Positions 9,035 through 15,641 of a stretch of 36,074 bases of DNA are shown here, in pieces. Every line of letters begins with the position of its first letter. Position 1 is the stretch's first letter. The notes below the pieces were generated by a model that saw nothing but the letters and a program-made list of their open reading frames with translations, was not told the origin of the DNA and ran no database searches. The translations under genes were made by a program, and so were the position numbers. Source of the stretch: Planctomycetota bacterium. GTDB lineage: Bacteria; Planctomycetota; Planctomycetia; Pirellulales; Lacipirellulaceae. Location: the NCBI GenBank assembly GCA_013152515.1, contig JAADGD010000225.1, forward strand, positions 1-36,074, given 5' to 3'.

Positions 9035-9655
9035 CTAGCGAAGCACGGTGAAAGCACCATATCCCAGCAGCCCGCCTAATGGCAGTGTCGTCACCCAGGC
9101 GACGAGGATCGTGGCGATCGTGCGCCAGCGAGCTGTACCATTGACTGTGCCAATGCCAAAGAGTGCGCCGCAACTGACGTGTGTGGTCGAGACGGGCATG
9201 CCGAACTTGCTGGCACCGATGATGATCAGCCCTGCGAGAGCATTGGCCGTAAAACCTTGGCCGTGATTGAGCTTGGTGATCCGTTGGCTCATCGTTTCAG
9301 CCACACGTCGCGCGCTGATCAGCCCGCCGATCATCGCATGCGTCGTGCTGACCGGCATTCCGATGCGAGTCGCCAGCAGCACGGTCAGCGCCGCACCGAT
9401 TGCGACGGCAGCAACGTAAGTCGGGTCGGCGACCAGCACCGCATCAATGAGCCCTTTGCCTTTGAATGCCTTGATCAATTGTCCGGCGAGAAAGATCGCG
9501 GTCAGCGACTCAAGCAACGTCGTTACCGTAGCCCAAGCTAACGCGCCGCGATACTCGGTCGTGCCACTGCCGAACAGGGTGGCCCGCAAGTTGCTCTCCA
9601 GGACGAGTGGTTTGCGGCAAGGCCATTCAACAAAAAAGCCCTCAGCTTGCACCAA
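9035..9655 (-). pseudogene. PiT-family phosphate permease lacking its N-terminal part
   Basis: The frame encodes the C-terminal part of an inorganic phosphate transporter: both family repeats remain (GMPVSTTHAMIGG and GMPVSTTHVSCGA), as does FGSGTTEYRGALAWATVTTLL. PiT proteins normally have 330 or more residues and begin with a membrane helix carrying GANDxAN. Here only about 206 codons exist and that helix is absent. The only possible start codons at the front (TTG at 9655) lie inside the terminator hairpin of the superoxide dismutase gene, and there is no ribosome site. The N-terminal half was probably lost by deletion next to that gene. A functional short permease cannot be fully excluded. 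Confidence 0.72.
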
Positions 9656-9660
9656 GGGCT
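9631..9660 (-). terminator. Intrinsic terminator of the superoxide dismutase gene
   Basis: Read on the minus strand, AGCCCT (9660-9655) and AGGGCT (9642-9637) form a stem with a 12-base loop, followed by a run of six T. It starts about 30 bases after the sod stop codon. It overlaps the beginning of the phosphate permease remnant. Confidence 0.75.
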
Positions 9661-9688
9661 CAAGGAATTTCCGTTTGTGGCTTTGCGA

Positions 9689-10300
9689 TCACCCTTTTGC
9701 GGCAGCGTAGCGCTCGCCAACAGCGTCCCAATCAATCACGTTAAAAAAGGCAGCCACATAATCAGGCCGACGGTTTTGATAGTTGAGATAATAGGCATGT
9801 TCCCAAACATCAAGGCCCAAGATCGGCGTGCTGCCTGCCATGTAAGGGTTGTCTTGGTTCGGCGTGCTTTCAACGACAAGCTTGCCGTCGGTTGTGACAC
9901 TCAGCCAAGCCCAACCGCTGCCGAAACGCGTAGCAGCCGCTTTGCTAAAAGCTGCTTTGAAAGCGTCGAAGCCGCCAAGTTCGCTGCCGATCGCGTCGGC
10001 CAATGCGCCGGAAGGTTCACCGCCACCGCTGCCGCTCATGACGGTCCAAAACAACGAGTGATTCGCATGGCCACCGCCATTGTTACGGACGGCACCACGG
10101 ATGTTTTCGGGCACTGAGTCGATGTTGCGGCAGAGGTCTTCGATCGATTGCTCGGCCACGCCAGCCCCGTCGAGGGCACCGTTGACATTGGTGACGTAGG
10201 CGTTGTGATGCTTGTCGTGATGGATTTCCATCGTTTTGGCATCGATATGCGGCTCTAGGGCGTCGAAAGCGTAGGGCAGATCGGGAAGGGAGTAGGCCAT
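9689..10300 (-). CDS. sodA: Superoxide dismutase, Mn type (Fe/Mn family)
   Basis: The enzyme converts superoxide to oxygen and hydrogen peroxide. The 203-residue length is normal for the Fe/Mn family. Metal ligands are His27, His81, Asp164 and His168, the last two in [24 protein letters not shown] favours the manganese form, which has glycine where iron enzymes have glutamine, although cambialistic use is possible. There is no signal peptide, so it is cytosolic. The start at 10300 ([15 protein letters not shown]) has AGGAG nine bases upstream; a longer frame to 10390 adds residues that do not belong to the family. It has its own promoter and terminator. Confidence 0.95.
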   Translation of the reverse strand: MAYSLPDLPYAFDALEPHIDAKTMEIHHDKHHNAYVTNVNGALDGAGVAEQSIEDLCRNIDSVPENIRGAVRNNGGGHANHSLFWTVMSGSGGGEPSGALADAIGSELGGFDAFKAAFSKAAATRFGSGWAWLSVTTDGKLVVESTPNQDNPYMAGSTPILGLDVWEHAYYLNYQNRRPDYVAAFFNVIDWDAVGERYAAAKG

Positions 10301-10378
10301 GACTTTAGTCTCCTGGATATGTGGGGAACTTCCAGTTAACCGCGTAAACGGCACCGGAGGGTGCGAAACAAGGAGTCC

Positions 10379-10407
10379 AGGATATCGCATCGGCTAGAGA
10401 GTGGCAA
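10379..10407 (-). promoter_or_regulatory. Sigma-70-type promoter of the superoxide dismutase gene
   Basis: On the minus strand TTGCCA (10407-10402) is followed after 17 bases by TATCCT (10384-10379). The implied transcription start is near 10372, giving a leader of about 72 bases with the AGGAG site near its end. Confidence 0.55.
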
Positions 10408-10474
10408 TTGGCCAGAGGCCTACCTATTTTGCCAACATCCAAACCTACTCACTTTACCGTTGCGAACTCAAACC

Positions 10475-10504
10475 TTGCTTCAGAGAATCAGGCCATGTTA
10501 GAAT
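10475..10504 (+). promoter_or_regulatory. Candidate promoter of the toxin-antitoxin pair
   Basis: TTGCTT (10475-10480) and TAGAAT (10499-10504) are 18 bases apart. The -10 box ends only six bases before the ATG at 10511, and no ribosome-binding site is present. If this promoter is used, the antitoxin mRNA would be leaderless or nearly so. Confidence 0.35.
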
Positions 10505-10510
10505 TGCAGT

Positions 10511-10783
10511 ATGGATATTCCACTTCCCATAGCGATGACTCCTGAACAACTGACAGCTCTACAAATGGGCCAGGGAATTGCTCATCTCCAAGATCCTAAG
10601 ACCAGACGCACCTACCTCTTGATAGAACAAGGGCAACAGCCATCGCTCTCAGACGACTACTTTTGTGAGAAACTCAACGAAGGGATCTCCGAAGCAGAGC
10701 GAGGTGAGAGCAAACGATGGGATGTCGAAGCATTAAAAAGCGATCTGCGCGATCGTTATTCTTCTGAGCAGTCGAAGTCGTAG
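10511..10783 (+). CDS. Probable antitoxin of a ParE-type toxin-antitoxin pair
   Basis: The 90-residue protein lies five bases before a ParE-like toxin gene. The C-terminal part, DDYFCEKLNEGISEAERGESKRW followed by DVEALKSDLRDRY, resembles the toxin-binding tail of short antitoxins found with RelE/ParE toxins. The N-terminal half is short and no clear ribbon-helix-helix or helix-turn-helix motif is recognised. Its role is to neutralise the toxin and probably repress its own promoter (family knowledge). No ribosome site precedes the ATG. Confidence 0.65.
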   Translation: MDIPLPIAMTPEQLTALQMGQGIAHLQDPKTRRTYLLIEQGQQPSLSDDYFCEKLNEGISEAERGESKRWDVEALKSDLRDRYSSEQSKS

Positions 10784-10788
10784 ATAAA

Positions 10789-11079
10789 ATGGCAAGAGTG
10801 ATTCGCACTTCCTTGGCACTTCGAGACCTCACAACGATCGCGAATTGGCTCGCCGATCACAATCTTGATTCAGCACTCAACTTCTACGACGAAGTCGACC
10901 GTATTTTGATATTACTTTCGCATCACCCGTTGATGGGGGAAGCAGTCGATCACCTTTCTCCGGGAATTCGGCGACATACTTTGGGAGATTACCTGATATT
11001 CTATCGGCCCGTTGACGAAGGGATCGAATTGATTCGCATCCTTCACGGTTCACGTGATATTGACAGTTTGTCAGAGTAG
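10789..11079 (+). CDS. ParE/RelE-type toxin
   Basis: This 96-residue protein has the pattern of the ParE branch of the RelE/ParE superfamily: a helical hairpin (LALRDLTTIANWLADHN then SALNFYDEVDRIL), HHPLMGEAVDHL with the usual P..G, SPGIRRHTLGDYLIFYR on the beta sheet, and the C-terminal ILHGSRDI. ParE toxins poison DNA gyrase and RelE toxins cut mRNA on the ribosome. The sequence fits ParE better, but the target is inferred. It starts five bases after the antitoxin stop and is intact. Confidence 0.8.
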   Translation: MARVIRTSLALRDLTTIANWLADHNLDSALNFYDEVDRILILLSHHPLMGEAVDHLSPGIRRHTLGDYLIFYRPVDEGIELIRILHGSRDIDSLSE

Positions 11080-11098
11080 AGACAAATAGCATCAATTT

Positions 11099-11368
11099 TC
11101 AGCGACTGGCCTGAGCTTGATCGAGTAGTCGCTGCAGCTGTTCGCGTTGCTTCTCTAACAGGTCAAGCTGGTTGGCCAGAGTCGTGACGATGTCGGTACT
11201 ATCGAGCTGCTCGCTGGCGGGTGTCTCGGCCGCAGCTTCGGTCAAGGCAGCGTCGACCGCTTCGGCGGCCAATTCAGCGTGTTCATGCGTGCGGTTACGC
11301 GAAGACCACGATTGTTTACGTTGAGAATTGGCACGCCAATGTTGAGGTTCAGAAATTTCTTTACGCAT
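11099..11368 (-). CDS. Small coiled-coil protein of unknown function
   Basis: The 89-residue protein starting MRKEISEPQHW is not recognised. The first 30 residues are basic and polar. The middle is rich in Ala and Glu (HAELAAEAVDAALTEAAAE). The end, TLANQLDLLEKQREQLQRLL, has leucine spacing typical of a coiled coil. There is no signal peptide or membrane helix. A longer frame to 11446 exists, but the added residues are less protein-like. It ends 20 bases from the stop of the convergent toxin gene and lies 116 bases downstream of the cyclic-di-GMP gene, in the same direction. Confidence 0.5.
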   Translation of the reverse strand: MRKEISEPQHWRANSQRKQSWSSRNRTHEHAELAAEAVDAALTEAAAETPASEQLDSTDIVTTLANQLDLLEKQREQLQRLLDQAQASR

Positions 11369-11484
11369 GATATTGCTTTGGGCTAAGAGCCTATCCCAGA
11401 ACCCTCGTGGAGGCGTCCAGCGGCCGAAAAATCTTGAGCCACCCAATGGTTTTGAGACGTGCAGTAAATAACTAACCGGAAAAA

Positions 11485-13827
11485 CTATCTTGCCACCGTC
11501 GGAACAAATTCGGCTTTGGCTTCGTCGCTTTCTTTCGCCATCAAATAGGCTTTGATACTTTGCTGGATCAAACGGGCACGCTCTGCCATGTCGGATTTAC
11601 GGCCTCTTTTTGACCGTTTGGGGCGAATTTTGAGATCGACTTTGGTGTGGGCGTACTCTCCGGCGGCGAAGCCGAGGCTATTGGAGCGTTCGACGCGGAC
11701 CTCAGAAAACTGCATCTCGACACGGAAGATCACATGATGGTCTCCTTGACGTCGGTCGTAGGAAACCTTCTCGCTCGAGACTTCTAACTCGACCGAGTTT
11801 TCACGCGTCGAAATGATCTTGGCCTGATGGTCCGAAACAAAGCCTCGTAGTTTCTCGATCGCAATATCGATTGGCACGGCGCTCGTCAAACTGGTTTCGA
11901 CAACCGACTGAACACGCAGGCTAGCAAATTTCCACCACGGGTTTTTCTTCACGATCTTTTCCATACCATTACCTAATTGAACGACTTGGTTACGACCTTG
12001 TTCCTTCGCTTGGAGCAGAGCACGATCCGATCGGCGTAACATGGTTTCAGGGGTATCACCAGCTTGCTGTTCGGTGACACCAAAGCTGGCGGTGATTCGT
12101 TTGTTGCCGAGGCAAGAGTGTTGCAATTCAGAGAGTTTGCGTCGGATCTGCTCGGCACGTCGGGCACCATCGGCATTCGTGCAGTCAGCACACAAAACGG
12201 CAAATTCTTCGCCCCCGTAGCGGGCAACCAAGTCTCCCGCACGGCACAACGAGCTGAGCAAGTTGGCCAGCGAGATAATCGCCTCGTCGCCCGCTTGATG
12301 TCCATAGGTATCGTTGATGTTTTTGAAATGATCAATGTCGCACATAATCAGACTGCACGGCTGCCCAGCTTGTTGGTGTGCTTCGATAAACAAGGCCAAC
12401 ATGCGATCGAATTCCGCACGATTGGCGATCTTGGTCATCGGGTCTTTGGTGACTTCAGCGTGGAGCGCCTCGCATTTTTCTTCGAGCGACGCTTCTGGCT
12501 GGGCATCGTGAAGCAGCACCGTGGCTCCCAACACTTTGCCCTCGGGCGAGTGAACTGGGATGGTGTGTAAATCGATCGCCACATGATGTCCCTGACGTCC
12601 TTTGACGAGCAACCGCTGTCGAAGTTGGGTGTTGTTGATGAGCGATTTGGCGACAGGACACGCATCGTCAGCAATCCGGTAATCTGCTTGAGTACACATA
12701 TCAAGCAAGCTGGGAGCAAATGCCCGCCCAGTAGCCGCTTCGCAGTTAATGCCGGTAAGTCGCTCAGTCCCTTTGCTCCACAAAGTGATTCTGGCCTGCG
12801 CGTCCACAAACACCACGCCATCGTGCATCGCATCAATAAGTTTTTCCTCAAACCGAGACCGCGAAGGGTTTGATTCGATGGGCCCCGCTGTTGGGGCGAT
12901 CTTTGCTACTGGAACAGTGGGCGCACTCCAAGGCAAAACTTGCTCGGCTACTTTTCCTAACCAGCGATTGGTGACTTGATCGGAGAGTGTACTCTGATTT
13001 TTTTCGAGCGACTCGACAAATTGCTTGACTAAACCAGGATCGAATTGCATTCCTGCCAGCTCAAACAACTCATGTAGTGCACGTTCATGAGATTTCGCAG
13101 GCCGATTGACCTGATCGGTAGTCATTGCATCAAATGCGTCAACGATCGTAATCATCCGCGAGACTAACGGAATGCTCGCTCCTTGCAAGGGAAATTTGCC
13201 ATCTTGACAGTCGTAGTGGACCCCGACATAACGCACCGCTTCTAAGACTTGTTCGTCTCCGCAACAGCTGGAGAGAATATCGAGCCCGATCTCGCGGAAT
13301 TGTTCGATCGAAGCGAGCTCTTTGGAAGTTAAGCGTCCAGGATTGAGCAAAATGCTCTCGGAGGCTCCGATCTTGCCAATGTCGTGCATCAATGCCGCGA
13401 ATTCGAGTGTATCTCGCGTCTTGTCTTCCAACGCCACATGCTCTGCCCAAGCACTGCACGCCAGCGCAACTCGCAAACTATGCGCTGCCGTATGGGGATG
13501 CTTGTATCGCAAGGCCTTGAGCAGGCTGTTGACCATGCCAAGCCGCCCCTCGGACAATAAATGGCCGGGGTGGTTTTTCTCGGTAATCAGCTCTTCCGGC
13601 TGGCGCGCTGACAAGCCGCTCTCGGAAGCGGCCTCTTCGAGCGCATTCAGCAGCGAACTGATTTCTGCCACTCGATTCTGAGTCGTTACGCGGCGCGTCG
13701 AGACTTCGGGACTTGCCTCCAAAGGGGCCGGCCTCGTCACCGGTAGATTCGTCCCTGGAAGTTCATTCCCCGGCAACACAACGGTTGAGACCGGAGTTTC
13801 CGGGTTGGAAGTGATTGATTCGGTCAT
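11485..13827 (-). CDS. HD-GYP-like / PAS / GGDEF signalling protein with novel C-terminal domain
   Basis: The protein has 780 residues. Residues 95-275 form an HD-GYP-like phosphodiesterase domain: HSLRVALACSAW at 116 and HDIGKIG at 148 are kept, but the later His is replaced in IEQFREIGLDIL and the signature reads HYDCQDGKFP instead of HHExxDGxGYP. Residues about 325-445 are a PAS sensor domain. Residues 450-620 are a GGDEF diguanylate cyclase with GGEEF at 538-542 and an inhibitory RxxD site (RAGD 529-532) five residues before it. The last 155 residues are not recognised and include a basic stretch (KIRPKRSKRGRK). No membrane helix is visible, so it should act in the cytosol making cyclic-di-GMP. 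Three 12-bp repeats instead of a ribosome site precede the ATG. Confidence 0.88.
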   Translation of the reverse strand: MTESITSNPETPVSTVVLPGNELPGTNLPVTRPAPLEASPEVSTRRVTTQNRVAEISSLLNALEEAASESGLSARQPEELITEKNHPGHLLSEGRLGMVNSLLKALRYKHPHTAAHSLRVALACSAWAEHVALEDKTRDTLEFAALMHDIGKIGASESILLNPGRLTSKELASIEQFREIGLDILSSCCGDEQVLEAVRYVGVHYDCQDGKFPLQGASIPLVSRMITIVDAFDAMTTDQVNRPAKSHERALHELFELAGMQFDPGLVKQFVESLEKNQSTLSDQVTNRWLGKVAEQVLPWSAPTVPVAKIAPTAGPIESNPSRSRFEEKLIDAMHDGVVFVDAQARITLWSKGTERLTGINCEAATGRAFAPSLLDMCTQADYRIADDACPVAKSLINNTQLRQRLLVKGRQGHHVAIDLHTIPVHSPEGKVLGATVLLHDAQPEASLEEKCEALHAEVTKDPMTKIANRAEFDRMLALFIEAHQQAGQPCSLIMCDIDHFKNINDTYGHQAGDEAIISLANLLSSLCRAGDLVARYGGEEFAVLCADCTNADGARRAEQIRRKLSELQHSCLGNKRITASFGVTEQQAGDTPETMLRRSDRALLQAKEQGRNQVVQLGNGMEKIVKKNPWWKFASLRVQSVVETSLTSAVPIDIAIEKLRGFVSDHQAKIISTRENSVELEVSSEKVSYDRRQGDHHVIFRVEMQFSEVRVERSNSLGFAAGEYAHTKVDLKIRPKRSKRGRKSDMAERARLIQQSIKAYLMAKESDEAKAEFVPTVAR

Positions 13828-14230
13828 TAGTGTTTATTTCGCTGTTTATTTTGCTGCGTATTTCGCTGGCAATGGCAGAGTTTGCGGCAGCTCGCACTCG
13901 CCAAGCAACAGCTAACTCCTTACGTAAAACTTAGGTTACGGTAACACGTGTCCGCTCAGGCAATGCAGCATTCGCGCAGTTCTCACTCACCATTGACCAC
14001 AAAATCGTTATGTTTCTCACGATTAGGTGCTTCCTCTCAGTCGGCAAGCTTGCTCTAGGCGTTAAACTTTGCCCATCTGAAACAACCGAAGCCCTTCTGA
14101 CTTCGTGCCGACTGAGACGATCAAAATGCCGAATCCGATTATGAGGAAAGTCATTGCTGTTCAGGCTGCTAGCTCTCAGTTCGGCGGCGAAAGAATCACC
14201 TATAGGTCGCAGGGAAGTTACATAGGCAAC
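13828..14230. promoter_or_regulatory. 403-bp divergent intergenic region with tandem and inverted repeats
   Basis: The region separates the cyclic-di-GMP gene from the membrane-protein gene. It holds the three 12-bp repeats at 13832-13867 and a perfect 11-bp inverted repeat, CTCAGTCGGCA (14036-14046) and TGCCGACTGAG (14106-14116). A frame continuous with the membrane protein runs back to 14105 but has no ribosome site and no protein-like character. No promoter is clear. Confidence 0.4.
13832..13867. repeat. Three tandem 12-bp repeats directly before the GGDEF gene start
   Basis: The units GTTTATTTCGCT (13832-13843), GTTTATTTTGCT (13844-13855) and GCGTATTTCGCT (13856-13867) run in tandem and end four bases from the ATG at 13827. 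Read in the mRNA they give AGCGAAATAAAC-like A-rich repeats, which stay unpaired and may replace a ribosome-binding site. Confidence 0.75.
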
Positions 14231-15328
14231 ATGGCACGCAACACCACACGAGTCGGACGCCGTCGTCGCGTTTTGAACGAAGAAGTCCTCTCCGCGAGCA
14301 ATATCGCAGCTCGATCGGAGGCCCTTTCGAGCACACTCGAGCCTGGCGACACGCCTCGCTACGGGGTTGGGGCCAATATCGAAAACCATCCCCAGGTCAC
14401 AAGCTTTGTGCCAAGGCGTTTTCGCACGCTCAGTTTGATAGCCCTCTGCGGATTAGCGGCAGGCACCGTTGCCGAGCTGATAGCCCACCATGCCCAGTCG
14501 CTCAGCGAGCTAACGCAAGTCGTTACGCCTGCAGAAATCACCGAAGTCTTTGCCTCTCGACTCGTTGCCTGGACTTCAGCGACATTGCTACTGCTAACAT
14601 TCTGTTACACACGCTTGATCTTTTCCTTACGACGTCACCGCGTGGACGATTATCGAGGGCGATATCGTGTTTGGCGGACCGCAGGCTGGGCGGCCATTCT
14701 GCTTAGCGTCAATGCGGTACTTGGGGCTCATGAACTGGTCGCTCGTTGCTTGGGAAATTTGGTCGATTGGCAACTTTTGCCCTCCCACGCTGGTTGGTGG
14801 CTGGCACCAGCCGCGTTGCTGGGCGGTTGGCTCCTCATCAAGCTCCTCATCGATGCCGCAGAATGCCGGAGTGCCTTGACGTTTTATCTGCTAGCGGTGG
14901 CTTGTTTGACTGTCGCGGGAGTCCACAGCGCCGGCTGGTCTCCTGAGTGGGCAGTCGATTGGCCGGGCCTGCTGAGTCGGTCGTTGCCACTCGCTGGATA
15001 TACGATGCTGTTGATCGGCTCGCTGTTGTTTGCTCGCTATGTCATTCTCGACGTGCAAGGTTTAATCGAACATCAAGCCGTCGAACATCAAGCCACTGTC
15101 GAATTGCCTGCACCCGATGTCAGCAAAAAAGAGCTGCCTAGTTCCGGTCTTGCTGAAAAATTCGATTCCCAGGAACGGGCAATCAAACCCGCTTTGAAAT
15201 CGGAAACTTCCACCTGGGTCGATGGTAGCGAGCCCGAGTTGGACGACGACCAGCAGAGCACTCGTCGTCTCAGCAAAGCAGAGCGAAAACGGCTCCGCAA
15301 GCAAAAACAGCGCAATCGAGCGGCGTAA
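14231..15328 (+). CDS. Polytopic membrane protein of unknown function
   Basis: The 365-residue protein from the ATG at 14231 (MARNTTRVGRRRR) is not assigned to a family. A basic cytoplasmic N-terminal region of about 60 residues is followed by six probable helices near 60-80, 110-132, 149-170, 189-210, 216-236 and 252-273. After that comes a soluble tail of about 90 residues that is acidic (GSEPELDDDQQS) and then very basic at the end (LSKAERKRLRKQKQRNRAA). The basic end could bind nucleic acid or anionic lipid (inference). It is divergent from the cyclic-di-GMP gene. The ribosome site (AGGGAAG) is rather far from the start. Confidence 0.7.
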   Translation: MARNTTRVGRRRRVLNEEVLSASNIAARSEALSSTLEPGDTPRYGVGANIENHPQVTSFVPRRFRTLSLIALCGLAAGTVAELIAHHAQSLSELTQVVTPAEITEVFASRLVAWTSATLLLLTFCYTRLIFSLRRHRVDDYRGRYRVWRTAGWAAILLSVNAVLGAHELVARCLGNLVDWQLLPSHAGWWLAPAALLGGWLLIKLLIDAAECRSALTFYLLAVACLTVAGVHSAGWSPEWAVDWPGLLSRSLPLAGYTMLLIGSLLFARYVILDVQGLIEHQAVEHQATVELPAPDVSKKELPSSGLAEKFDSQERAIKPALKSETSTWVDGSEPELDDDQQSTRRLSKAERKRLRKQKQRNRAA

Positions 15329-15394
15329 GGCGAGCGGCAGAAGAGAATTTACCTGCCTCAACCGGCCTTTATTTTTACCACAAACCAAGAAGTG

Positions 15395-15457
15395 AACCAC
15401 AGCGACACGACGGACACAACGAAAAATCCACGTTGTGCCCGTTGTGTCGTCGTGGTT
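15395..15457. repeat. 27-bp imperfect inverted repeat (AACCAC...GTGGTT family)
   Basis: The arm 15395-15421 pairs with 15431-15457 around a 9-base loop, with a few mismatches. The left arm begins AACCACAGCGACACGACGG. A related element lies between sucC and sucD at 20065-20140, which makes this a dispersed family. Confidence 0.75.
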
Positions 15458-15555
15458 AATTTTCAAGCAATTTTTCGTCACCAGTAAATTCTCAACTGCC
15501 GCTCGCCTTATCACTTTCGGAACCGAATACTTCAAATGCTTGCTACAATAACTCC

Positions 15556-15626
15556 GAACCGCGCCCGTGAGGAAGCGGGCGCATGGGATTCTAGCCCGGT
15601 TGAACGCTTCCTAACGGGCGCGGTTC
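15556..15626. repeat. 22-bp inverted repeat (GAACCGCGCCCGT family)
   Basis: The arms 15556-15577 and 15605-15626 match at 21 of 22 positions. The outer part GAACCGCG is shared with the element at 33297-33372. It lies just downstream of the TPR gene stop. Confidence 0.8.
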
Positions 15627-15641
15627 AGTACGAAAGTGAGC

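Larger units (their letters stand above)
15329..15641. other. 313-bp intergenic region between convergent genes, filled by two inverted repeats
   Basis: No gene is seen. The membrane-protein gene and the TPR gene end here facing each other. The space holds the two long inverted repeats at 15395-15457 and 15556-15626, which may serve as terminators from both sides. Confidence 0.6.

Noticed and set aside
15395-15626. Possible CRISPR-like array of repeats
   Set aside because: The repeats are two single inverted repeats of different sequence, not regularly spaced direct repeats with spacers.
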